Shown: piece after piece, positions 22,321 to 33,779 of the stretch | Layout of the letters: every line of letters starts with the position of its first letter | How positions within the stretch are numbered: position 1 is the first letter of the stretch | Origin: Pisaster brevispinus | Taxonomy: Eukaryota; Echinodermata; Asteroidea; Forcipulatida; Asteriidae | Assembly (NCBI GenBank): GCA_023634235.1 | Contig: JAMKCF010000003.1 | Coordinates: forward strand, 17,950,742-18,014,741 | DNA length: 64,000 nt | Direction of reading: 5' to 3' | Translations under genes and position numbers: made by a program | The notes under the pieces: model-generated | Told to the model about the DNA's origin: nothing | Seen by the model: only the letters and a program-made list of their open reading frames with translations | Database searches by the model: none

Positions 22321-24255
22321 GTTGGGAGATAGTTTCTGGTGGATCGTGACCACGGTTCGAATCCCGGCAGTGTCCTTGACTCACTTTGTCTTTTTCTGAG
22401 TCAAAAGATTTGAATCATGATTTCACTTATGAGGTAGATATTTCGCTTGTCTTTGCGTGGAACAAATAGCCCAGTGGTTGGGAGATAGTTTCTGGTGGGT
22501 CGGCACCACGGTTCTAATCCCGGCAGTGTCCTTGATTCACTTTTTCTTTTTTCTAAGTTTTTAGATTTGAATCATGATTTCACTTATGAGGTAAGGAATT
22601 TCGCTTGTCTTTGCGTGGAACAAATAGCCCAGTGGTTGGGAGACAGTTTCTGGTGGATCGGGACCACGGTTCGAATCCCGTCAGGGTCCTTGATTCACTT
22701 TTTCTTTTTTCTAAGTCTTTAGATTTGAATCATGATTTCACTTATGAGATAAGAATTTCGCTTGTCTTTGCGTGGAACACATAGCCCAGTGGTTGGGACA
22801 TAGTTTCTGGTGGGTCGGGACCACGGTTCGAATCCCGACAAGGTCCTTGATTCACTTTTTCTTTTAGCTGAGTCTAAGGATTTGAATCATGATTTCACTT
22901 ATGAGGTAAGAATTTCGCTTGTCCTTGCGTGGAACACATAGCCCAGTGGTTGGGAAATAGTTTCTGGTGGGTCGGGACTACGGTTCGAATCCCGGCAGGG
23001 TCCTTGATTCACTTTTTCTTTTTTCTAAGTCTTTAGATTTGAATCATGATTTCACTTATGAGGTATAGATTGCGCTTGTCTTTGCGTGGAACAAATAGCC
23101 CAGTGGTTGGGAGATAGTTTCTGGTGGGTCGGGACCACTGTTCGAATCCGGACAAGGTCCTTGATTCACTTTTTCTTTTTGCTGAGTCAAAGGATTTGAA
23201 TCGTGATTTCACTTATGAGGTAAGAATGTCGCTTGTCTTTGCGTGGAACAGATAGCCCAGTGGTTGGGAAATAGTTTCTGGTGGGTCGGGACTACGGTTC
23301 GAATCCCGGCAGGGTCCTTGATTCACTTTTTCTTTTTTCTAAGTCTTTAGATTTGAATCATGATTTCACTTATGAGGTAGGAATTTCGCTTGTCTTTGCG
23401 TGGAACAAATATCCCAGTGGTTGGGAGATAGTTTCTGGTGGGTCGGGACCACGGTTCGAATCCCGGCAAAGTCCTTGATTCACTTTTTCTTTTGTCTGAG
23501 TCTAAAGATTTGAATCATGATTTCACTTTTGAGGTAGATATTTCGCTTGTCTTTGCGTGGAACACATAGCCCAGTGGTTGGGAGACAGTTTCTGGTGGAT
23601 CGGGACCACGGTTCGAATCCCGGCAGGGTACTTGATTCACTTTTTCTTTTTTTTAAGTCTTTAGATTTGAATCATGATTTCACTTATGAGGTAAGAATTT
23701 CGCTTGTCTTTGCGTGGAACAAATATCCCAGTGGTTGGCAAATAGTTTTTGGTGGGTCGGGACCACGGTTCGAATCCCGGCAGGGTCCTTGATTCACTTT
23801 TTCTGTTTTCTAAGTCTTAAGATTTGAATCATGATTTCACTTATGAGGTATAGATTGCGCTTGTCTTTGCGTGGAACAAATATCCCAGTGGTTGGGAGAC
23901 AGTTTCTGGTGGATCGGGACCACGGTTCGAATCCCGGCAGGGTCCTTGATTTACTTTTTCTTTTTTCTAAGTCTTTAGATTTGAATCGTGATTTCACTTA
24001 TGAGGTAAGAATTTCGTTCGAATCCCGGCAGTGTTCTTGACTCACTTTTTCTTTTTTCTGAGTCTTAAGATTTGAATCATGATTTCCCTTATGAGGTAGA
24101 TATTTTGCTTGTCTTTGCGTGGAACAAATATCCCAGTGGTTGGGAGACAGTTTCTGGTGGATCGGGACCACGGTTCGAATCCCGGCAGGGTCCTTGATTC
24201 ACTTTTTCTTTTTTCTAAGTCTTTAGATTTGAATCATGATTTCACATATGAGGTA
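22124..24255 (+). repeat. Higher-order repeat, 2,132 bp, copy 1
   Basis: Matches 24256-26387 at exactly 2,132 bp, which equals 13 full units plus one 91-bp truncated unit. Landmarks are TTGGCAAATAG with TAAGTCGTTAG, GAGTCAAAAG, AGGTAAGGAATTTC, GGACCACTG and a private CTGTTTTCTAAG. Matching stops at 24256/26388, where AGGTAAGAAT faces AGGTAGGAAT. Confidence 0.85.
24002..24092 (+). repeat. Truncated 91-bp unit (copy 5)
   Basis: Same A-box deletion junction, within the 2,132-bp repeat. Confidence 0.9.
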
Positions 24256-26387
24256 AGAATTTCGCTTGTCTTTGCGTGGAACACATAGCCCAGTGGTTGG
24301 CAAATAGTTTCTGGTGGGTCGGGACCACGGTTCGAATCCCGGCAGGGTCCTTGATTCACTTTTTCTTTTTTCTAAGTCGTTAGATTTGAATCATGATTTC
24401 ACTTATGAGGTATAGATTGCGCTTGTCTTTGCGTGGAACAAATAGCCCAGTGGTTGGGAGATAGTTTCTGGTGGATCGTGACCACGGTTCGAATCCCGGC
24501 AGTGTCCTTGACTCACTTTGTCTTTTTCTGAGTCAAAAGATTTGAATCATGATTTCACTTATGAGGTAGATATTTCGCTTGTCTTTGCGTGGAACAAATA
24601 GCCCAGTGGTTGGGAGATAGTTTCTGGTGGGTCGGCACCACGGTTCTAATCCCGGCAGTGTCCTTGATTCACTTTTTCTTTTTTCTAAGTTTTTAGATTT
24701 GAATCATGATTTCACTTATGAGGTAAGGAATTTCGCTTGTCTTTGCGTGGAACAAATAGCCCAGTGGTTGGGAGACAGTTTCTGGTGGATCGGGACCACG
24801 GTTCGAATCCCGTCAGGGTCCTTGATTCACTTTTTCTTTTTTCTAAGTCTTTAGATTTGAATCATGATTTCACTTATGAGATAAGAATTTCGCTTGTCTT
24901 TGCGTGGAACACATAGCCCAGTGGTTGGGACATAGTTTCTGGTGGGTCGGGACCACGGTTCGAATCCCGACAAGGTCCTTGATTCACTTTTTCTTTTAGC
25001 TGAGTCTAAGGATTTGAATCATGATTTCACTTATGAGGTAAGAATTTCGCTTGTCCTTGCGTGGAACACATAGCCCAGTGGTTGGGAAATAGTTTCTGGT
25101 GGGTCGGGACTACGGTTCGAATCCCGGCAGGGTCCTTGATTCACTTTTTCTTTTTTCTAAGTCTTTAGATTTGAATCATGATTTCACTTATGAGGTATAG
25201 ATTGCGCTTGTCTTTGCGTGGAACAAATAGCCCAGTGGTTGGGAGATAGTTTCTGGTGGGTCGGGACCACTGTTCGAATCCGGACAAGGTCCTTGATTCA
25301 CTTTTTCTTTTTGCTGAGTCAAAGGATTTGAATCGTGATTTCACTTATGAGGTAAGAATGTCGCTTGTCTTTGCGTGGAACAGATAGCCCAGTGGTTGGG
25401 AAATAGTTTCTGGTGGGTCGGGACTACGGTTCGAATCCCGGCAGGGTCCTTGATTCACTTTTTCTTTTTTCTAAGTCTTTAGATTTGAATCATGATTTCA
25501 CTTATGAGGTAGGAATTTCGCTTGTCTTTGCGTGGAACAAATATCCCAGTGGTTGGGAGATAGTTTCTGGTGGGTCGGGACCACGGTTCGAATCCCGGCA
25601 AAGTCATTGATTCACTTTTTCTTTTGTCTGAGTCTAAAGATTTGAATCATGATTTCACTTTTGAGGTAGATATTTCGCTTGTCTTTGCGTGGAACACATA
25701 GCCCAGTGGTTGGGAGACAGTTTCTGGTGGATCGGGACCACGGTTCGAATCCCGGCAGGGTACTTGATTCACTTTTTCTTTTTTTTAAGTCTTTAGATTT
25801 GAATCATGATTTCACTTATGAGGTAAGAATTTCGCTTGTCTTTGCGTGGAACAAATATCCCAGTGGTTGGCAAATAGTTTTTGGTGGGTCGGGACCACGG
25901 TTCGAATCCCGGCAGGGTCCTTGATTCACTTTTTCTGTTTTCTAAGTCTTAAGATTTGAATCATGATTTCACTTATGAGGTATAGATTGCGCTTGTCTTT
26001 GCGTGGAACAAATATCCCAGTGGTTGGGAGACAGTTTCTGGTGGATCGGGACCACGGTTCGAATCCCGGCAGGGTCCTTGATTTACTTTTTCTTTTTTCT
26101 AAGTCTTTAGATTTGAATCGTGATTTCACTTATGAGGTAAGAATTTCGTTCGAATCCCGGCAGTGTTCTTGACTCACTTTTTCTTTTTTCTGAGTCTTAA
26201 GATTTGAATCATGATTTCCCTTATGAGGTAGATATTTTGCTTGTCTTTGCGTGGAACAAATATCCCAGTGGTTGGGAGACAGTTTCTGGTGGATCGGGAC
26301 CACGGTTCGAATCCCGGCAGGGTCCTTGATTCACTTTTTCTTTTTTCTAAGTCTTTAGATTTGAATCATGATTTCACATATGAGGTA
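24256..26387 (+). repeat. Higher-order repeat, 2,132 bp, copy 2
   Basis: Direct tandem duplicate of 22124-24255. Differences are very few by eye, for example AAGTCATTG near 25603 against AAGTCCTTG. It appears to be one of the youngest duplications in the window. Confidence 0.85.
26134..26224 (+). repeat. Truncated 91-bp unit (copy 6)
   Basis: Same junction, 2,132 bp after copy 5 and 1,033 bp before copy 7. Confidence 0.9.
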
Positions 26388-28316
26388 GGAATTTCGCTTG
26401 TCTTTGCGTGGAACAAATAGCCCAGTGGTTGGGAGATAGTTTGTGGTGGGTCGGGACCACGGTTCTAATCCCGGCAGTGTCCTTGATTCACTTTTTCTTT
26501 TTTCTAAGTCTTTAGATTTGAATCATGATTTCACTTATGAGGTAGGAATTTCGCTTGTCTTTGCGTGGAACAAATATCCCAGTGGTTGGGAGATAGTTTC
26601 TGGTGGGTCGGGACCACGGTTCGAATCCCGGCAAAGTCCTTGATTCACTTTTTCTTTTGTCTGAGTCTAAAGATTTGAATCATGATTTCACTTTTGAGGT
26701 AGATATTTCGCTTGTCTTTGCGTGGAACACATAGCCCAGTGGTTGGGAGACAGTTTCTGGTGGATCGGGACCACGGTTCGAATCCCGGCAGGGTACTTGA
26801 TTCACTTTTTCTTTTTTTTAAGTCTTTAGATTTGAATCATGATTTCACTTATGAGGTAAGAATTTCGCTTGTCTTTGCGTGGAACAAATATCCCAGTGGT
26901 TGGCAAATAGTTTTTGGTGGGTCGGGACCACGGTTCGAATCCCGGCAGGGTCCTTGATTCACTTTTTCTTTTTTCTAAGTCTTAAGATTTGAATCATGAT
27001 TTCACTTATGAGGTATAGATTGCGCTTGTCTTTGCGTGGAACAATTATCCCAGTGGTTGGGAGACAGTTTCTGGTGGATCGGGACCACGGTTCGAATCCC
27101 GGCAGGGTCCTTGATTTACTTTTTCTTTTTTCTAAGTCTTTAGATTTGAATCGTGATTTCACTTATGAGGTAAGAATTTCGTTCGAATCCCGGCAGTGTT
27201 CTTGACTCACTTTTTCTTTTTTCTGAGTCTTAAGATTTGAATCATGATTTCCCTTATGAGGTAGATATTTTGCTTGTCTTTGCGTGGAACAAATATCCCA
27301 ATGGTTGGGAGACAGTTTCTGGTGGATCGGGACCACGGTTCGAATCCCGGCAGGGTCCTTGATTCACTTTTTCTTTTTTCTAAGTCTTTAGATTTGAATC
27401 ATGATTTCACTTATCAGGTAAGAATTTCGTTTGTCTTTGCGTGGAACACATAGCCCAGTGGTTGGGAAATAGTTTCTGGTGGGTCGGGACTACGGTTCGA
27501 ATCCCGGCAGGGTCCTTGATTCACTTTTTCTTTTTTCTAAGTCTTTAGATTTGAATCATGATTTCACTTATGAGGTATAGATTGCGCTTGTCTTTGCGTG
27601 GAACAAATAGCCCAGTGGTTGGGAGATAGTTTCTGGTGGGTCGGGACCACGGTTCGAATCCGGACAAGGTCCTTGATTCACTTTTTCTTTTTGCTGAGTC
27701 TAAGGATTTGAATCGTGATTTCACTTATGAGGTAAGAATGTCGCTTGTCTTTGCGTGGAACAGATAGCCTAGTGGTTGGGAGATAGTTTCTGGTGGATCG
27801 TGACCACGGTTCGAATCCCGGCAGTGTCCTTGACTCACTTTGTCTTTTTCTGAGTCTAAAGATTTGAATCATGATTTCACTTATGAGGTAGATATTTCGC
27901 TTGTCTTTGCGTGGAACAAATAGCCCAGTGGTTGGGAGATAGTTTCTGGTGGGTCGGCACCACGGTTCTAATCCCGGCAGTGTCCTTGATTCACTTTTTC
28001 TTTTTTCTAAGTTTTTAGATTTGAATCATGATTTCACTTATGAGGTAAGGAATTTCGCTTGTCTTTGCGTGGAACAAATAGCCCAGTGGTTTGAAACTAG
28101 TTTCTGGTGGATCGGGACCACGGTTCGAATCCCGTCAGGGTCCTTGATTCACTTTTTCTTTTTTCTAAGTCTTTAGATTTGAATCATGATTTCACTTATG
28201 AGATAAGAATTTCGCTTGTCTTTGCGTGGAACACATAGCCCAGTGGTTGGGACATAGTTTCTGGTGGGTCGGGACCACGGTTCGAATCCCGACAAGGTCC
28301 TTGATTCACTTTTTCT
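26388..28316 (+). repeat. Copy of the 14.9-16.9 kb block
   Basis: Matches 14940-16868 at an offset of 11,448 bp, including a private ACTTATCAGG at about 15961 and 27409. It contains the last GGTTCTAATCC B boxes I found (about 27964). A local difference, TTTGAAACTAG near 28091, replaces TTGGGAGACAG. Confidence 0.8.
27167..27257 (+). repeat. Truncated 91-bp unit (copy 7)
   Basis: Last copy of the A-box-less unit seen in the window. None was found to the right of 27.3 kb. Confidence 0.9.
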
Positions 28317-30361
28317 TTTTGCTGAGTCTAAGGATTTGAATCATGATTTCACTTATGAGGTAAGAATTTCGCTTGTCTTTGCGTGGAACAGATAGCCCAG
28401 TGGTTGGGAGATAGTTTCTGGTGGATCGGGACCACGGTTCGAATCCCGGCAGGGTCCTTGATTCACTTTTTCTTTTTTCTAAGTCTTTAGATTTGAATCA
28501 TGCTTTCACTTATGAGGTATAGATTGCGCTTGTCTTTGAGTGGAACGAATAGCCCAGTGGTTGTGAGATAGTTTCTGGTTGATCGGGACCACGGTTCGAA
28601 TCCCGGCAGTGTCCTTGATTCACTTTTTCTTTTTTCTGAGTCTAAAGATTTGAATCATGATTTCACTTATGAGGTAAACATTTCGCATGTCTTTGTGTGG
28701 AACAGATAGCCCAGTGGCTGGGCGATAGTTTCTGGTGGATCGGGACCACGGTTCGAATCCCAGCAGGGTCCTTGCTTCACTTTTTTTTTTCTAAGTCTTT
28801 AGATTTGAATCATGATTCCACATATGAGGTAGGAATTTCGCTTGTCTTTGCGTGGAACAAATAGCCCAGTGGTTGGGAGATAGTTTGTGGTGGGTCGGGA
28901 CAACGGTTCGAATCCCGGCAGTGTCCTTGATTCACTTTTTCTTTTTTCTAAGTCTTTAGATTTGAATCATGATTTCACTTATGAGGTAGGAATTGTGCTT
29001 GTCTTTGCGTGGAACAAATAGCGCAGTGGTTGGGAGATAGTTTCTGGTGGGTCGGGACCACGGTTCGAATCCCAGCAAAGTCCTTGATTCACTTGTTCTT
29101 TTGTCTGAGTCTAAAGATTTGAATCATGATTTCACTTTTGAGGTAGATAATTCGCTTGTCTTTGCGTGGAACACATAGCCCAGTCGTTGGGAGATAGTTT
29201 GTGGTGGGTCGGGACAACGGTTCGAATCCCGGCAGTGTCCTTGATTCACTTTTTCTTTTTTTTAAGTCTTTAGATTTGAATCATGATTTCACTTATGAGG
29301 TAGGAATTTCGCTTGTCTTTGCGTGGAACAAATATCCCAGTGGTTGGGAGACAGTTTCTGGTGGATCGAGACCACGGTTCGAATCCCGGCAGGGTCCTTG
29401 ATTCACTTTTTTCTTTTTTCTAAGTCTTTAGATTTGAATCATGATTTCACTTATGAGGTAAGAATTTCGCTTGTCTTTGCGTGGAACACATAGCCCAGTG
29501 GTTGGCAAATAGTTTCTGGTGGGTCGGGACCACGGTTCGAATCCCGGCAGGGTCCTTGATTCACTTTTTCTTTTTTCTAAGTCGTTAGATTTGAATCATG
29601 ATTTCACTTATGAGGTATAGATTGCGCTTGTCTTTGCGTGGAACAAATAGCCCAGTGGTTGAGAGATAGTTTCTGGTGGGTCGGGACCACGGTTCGAATC
29701 CGGACAAGGTCCTTGATTCACTTTTTCTTTTTGCTGAGTCTAAGGATTTGAATCATGATTTCACTTATGAGGTAAGAATTTCGCTTGTCTTTGCGTGGAA
29801 CAGATAGCCCAGTGGTTGGGAGATAGTTTCTGGTGGATCGGGACCACGGTTCGAATCCCGGCAGGGTCCTTGATTCACTTTTTCTTTTTTCTAAGTCTTT
29901 AGATTTGAATCATGCTTTCACTTATGAGGTATAGATTGCGCTTGTCTTTGAGTGGAACGAATAGCCCAGTGGTTGTGAGATAGTTTCTGGTTGATCGGGA
30001 CCACGGTTCGAATCCCGGCAGTGTCCTTGATTCACTTTTTCTTTTTTCTGAGTCTAAAGATTTGAATCATGATTTCACTTATGAGGTAAACATTTCGCAT
30101 GTCTTTGTGTGGAACAGATAGCCCAGTGGCTGGGCGATAGTTTCTGGTGGATCGGGACCACGGTTCGAATCCCAGCAGGGTCCTTGCTTCACTTTTTTTT
30201 TTCTAAGTCTTTAGATTTATATCATGATTCCACATATGAGGTAGGAATTTCGCTTGTCTTTGCGTGGAACAAATAGCCCAGTGGTTGGGAGATAGTTTGT
30301 GGTGGGTCGGGACAACGGTTCGAATCACGGCAGTGTCCTTGATTCACTTTTTCTTTTTTCT
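28297..30361 (+). repeat. 1,412-bp spaced repeat pair (28.30-28.95 and 29.71-30.36 kb)
   Basis: The ordered variants CATGCTTTCAC, TTTGAGTGGAACG, TTGTGAGATAG, GGTTGATCGGG, AAACATTTCGC and GTCCTTGCTTC occur at 28.3-28.95 kb and again 1,412 bp (nine units) later. The intervening 29.0-29.7 kb is a copy of the 21.7-22.3 kb type. From here on all recognisable B boxes are of the GGTTCGAATCC family. Confidence 0.78.
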
Positions 30362-30821
30362 GAGTCTAAAGATTTGAATCATGATTTCACTTATGAGGTA
30401 AACATTTCGCATGTCTTTGCGTGGAACAGATAGCCCAGTGGCTGGGCGATAGTTTCTGGTGGATCGGGACCACGGTTCGAATCCCAGCAGGGTCCTTGCT
30501 TCACTTTTTTTTGTCTAAGTCTTTAGATTTGAATCATGATTTCACATATGAGGTAGGAATTTCGCTTGTCTTTGCGTGGAACAAATAGCCCAGTGGTTGG
30601 GAGATAGTTTGTGGTGGGTCGGGACAACGGTTCGAATCCCGTCAGTGTTCTTGATTCACTTTTTCCTTTTTCTGAGTCTAACGATTTGAATCATGATGTC
30701 ACTTATGTGGTAGGAATTTCGCTTGTCTTTGCGTGGAACAGATAGCCCAGTGGTTGGGCGATAGTTTCTGGTGGATCGGGACCCCGGTTCGAATCCCGGC
30801 AGGGTCCTTGATTCACTTTTT

Positions 30822-32076
30822 TCTGTTTTCTAAGTCTTTAGATTTGAATCATGATTTCACTTAAGAGGTAGGAATTTCGCTTGTCTTTGCGTGGAACAGA
30901 TAGCCCAGTGGTTGGGAGATAGTTTCTGGTGGATCGGGACCCCGCTTCGAATCCCGGCAGTGTCCTTGATTCACTCTTTCTTTTTCCTAAGTCTTTAGAT
31001 TTGAATCGTGATTTCACTTTTGACGTAGGAATTTCGCTAGTCTTTGCGTGGAACAGATAGCCCAGTGGTTGGGAGATAGTTTGCGTTGGATCGGGACCAC
31101 GGTTCGAATCCCGACAAGGTCCTTGGTTCACTTTGTTTGTCTGAGTCTAATGATTTGAATCCTGATTTCAGTTATGAGGTAGGAATTTCGCTTGTCTTTG
31201 CGTGGACCAGATAGCCCAGTGGTTGGGAGATAGTTTCTGGTGGATCGGGACCCCGGTTCGAATCCCGACAAGGTCCTAGATTCACTTTTTATTTTTCCTA
31301 AGTCTTTAGATTTGAATCATGATTTCACTTATGAGGTATAAATTTCGCTTGTCTTTGCGTGGAACAGATAGCCCAGTGGTTGGGAGATAGTTTCTGGTGG
31401 ATCGGGACCACGGTTCGAATCCCGACAGTGTCCTTCATCTTCTTTTTCTTGTTTAATGAGTCTAATGATTTGAATCATGATTTCACTTATGTGGTAGGAA
31501 TTTCGCTTGTCTTTGCGTGGAACAGATAGCCCAGTGGTTGGGAGATAGTTTCTGGTGGATCGGGACCACGGTTCGAATACCGGCAAAGTCCTTGATTTAC
31601 TTTTTCTTTTTTATCAGTCTTTAGATTTGAATCATGATTTCACATATGAGGTAGGAATTTCGCTTGTCTTTGCGTGGAACAAATAGTCCAGTGGTTGGGA
31701 GATAGTTTGTGGTGGATCGGGACCCCAGTTCGAATCTCGTCAGTGTTCTTGATTCACTTTTTCCTTTTTCTGAGTCTAACGATTTGAATCATGATTTCAC
31801 TTATGACGTAGGAATTTCGCTAGTCTTTGCGTGGAACACATAGCCCAGTGGTTTGAAAATAGTTTGTGGTGGGTCGGGACCACGGTTCGAATCCCGTCAG
31901 TGTTCTTGATTCACTTTTTCCTTTTTCTGAGTCTAACGATTTGAATCATGATTTCACTTATGTGGTAGGAATTTCGCTTGTCTTTGCGTGGAACAAATAG
32001 CCCAGTGGTTGGGAGATAGTTTGTGGTGGATCGGGACCCCGGTTCGAATCCCGGCAGGGTCCTTGATTCACTTTTT
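30822..32076 (+). repeat. Higher-order repeat, 1,255 bp (8 units), copy 1
   Basis: Matches 32077-33331 at 1,255 bp. Landmarks are CTGTTTTCTAAG, ACTTAAGAGG, CCCCGCTTCG, a GCTAGTCTTTGCG flank, GCGTTGGATCGG and GTGGACCAGATAG. Related single copies occur at 43.2, 45.4 and 48.1 kb. Confidence 0.85.
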
Positions 32077-33331
32077 TCTGTTTTCTAAGTCTTTAGATTT
32101 GAATCATGATTTCACTTAAGAGGTAGGAATTTCGCTTGTCTTTGCGTGGAACAGATAGCCCAGTGGTTGGGAGATAGTTTCTGGTGGATCGGGACCCCGC
32201 TTCGAATCCCGGCAGTGTCCTTGATTCACTCTTTCTTTTTCCTAAGTCTTTAGATTTGAATCGTGATTTCACTTTTGACGTAGGAATTTCGCTAGTCTTT
32301 GCGTGGAACAGATAGCCCAGTGGTTGGGAGATAGTTTGCGTTGGATCGGGACCACGGTTCGAATCCCGACAAGGTCCTTGGTTCACTTTGTTTGTCTGAG
32401 TCTAATGATTTGAATCCTGATTTCAGTTATGAGGTAGGAATTTCGCTTGTCTTTGCGTGGACCAGATAGCCCAGTGGTTGGGAGATAGTTTCTGGTGGAT
32501 CGGGACCCCGGTTCGAATCCCGACAAGGTCCTAGATTCACTTTTTATTTTTCCTAAGTCTTTAGATTTGAATCATGATTTCACTTATGAGGTATAAATTT
32601 CGCTTGTCTTTGCGTGGAACAGATAGCCCAGTGGTTGGGAGATAGTTTCTGGTGGATCGGGACCACGGTTCGAATCCCGACAGTGTCCTTCATCTTCTTT
32701 TTCTTGTTTAATGAGTCTAATGATTTGAATCATGATTTCACTTATGTGGTAGGAATTTCGCTTGTCTTTGCGTGGAACAGATAGCCCAGTGGTTGGGAGA
32801 TAGTTTCTGGTGGATCGGGACCACGGTTCGAATACCGGCAAAGTCCTTGATTTACTTTTTCTTTTTTATCAGTCTTTAGATTTGAATCATGATTTCACAT
32901 ATGAGGTAGGAATTTCGCTTGTCTTTGCGTGGAACAAATAGTCCAGTGGTTGGGAGATAGTTTGTGGTGGATCGGGACCCCAGTTCGAATCTCGTCAGTG
33001 TTCTTGATTCACTTTTTCCTTTTTCTGAGTCTAACGATTTGAATCATGATTTCACTTATGACGTAGGAATTTCGCTAGTCTTTGCGTGGAACACATAGCC
33101 CAGTGGTTTGAAAATAGTTTGTGGTGGGTCGGGACCACGGTTCGAATCCCGTCAGTGTTCTTGATTCACTTTTTCCTTTTTCTGAGTCTAACGATTTGAA
33201 TCATGATTTCACTTATGTGGTAGGAATTTCGCTTGTCTTTGCGTGGAACAAATAGCCCAGTGGTTGGGAGATAGTTTGTGGTGGATCGGGACCCCGGTTC
33301 GAATCCCGGCAGGGTCCTTGATTCACTTTTT
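32077..33331 (+). repeat. Higher-order repeat, 1,255 bp (8 units), copy 2
   Basis: Tandem duplicate of 30822-32076. It is also the left part of the long-range duplication that reappears at 48 kb. Confidence 0.85.
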
Positions 33332-33757
33332 CCTTTTTCTGAGTCTAAAGATTTGAATCATGATTTCAGTTATGTGGTAGGAATTTCGCTTGTCTTTGCG
33401 TGGAACAGAAAGCCCAGTGGTTGGGAGATAGTTCGGGTGGGTCGGGACCACGGTTCGAATCCCTGCAGTGTTCTTGATTCACTTTTTCCTTTTTCTAAGT
33501 CTTTAAATTTGAATCATGATTTCACTTATGAGGTAGGAATTTCGCTTGTCTTTGCGTGGAACAGATAGCCCAGTGGTTGGGAGATAGTTTCTGGTGGATC
33601 GGGACCACGGTTCGAATCCGGCAGGGTCCTTGATTCGCTTTTTTTCTTTTGTCTAAGTCTTTAGATTTGAATCATGATTTCACTTATGAGGTAGGAATTT
33701 CGATTGTCTTTGCGTGGAATAGATAGCCCAGTGGTTGGGAGATAGTTTCTTGTGGAT

Positions 33758-33779
33758 CAGGACCACGGTTCGAATCCTG
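33758..33779 (+). other. Hairpin with compensatory change (CAGGA/TCCTG)
   Basis: Where most units have CGGGA facing TCCCG, this lineage has CAGGA (33758-33762) facing TCCTG (33775-33779), so one G-C pair becomes A-T. The 12-nt B-box loop is unchanged. The same lineage is copied at about 35.33, 49.74, 51.31 and 52.87 kb, so these are not independent events. Confidence 0.6.

Noticed and set aside
30838..31131. 97-codon antisense frame present at five places
   Set aside because: The copies belong to the same duplicated blocks, so recurrence is not evidence of selection. Content is the antisense reading of the B box and T run.
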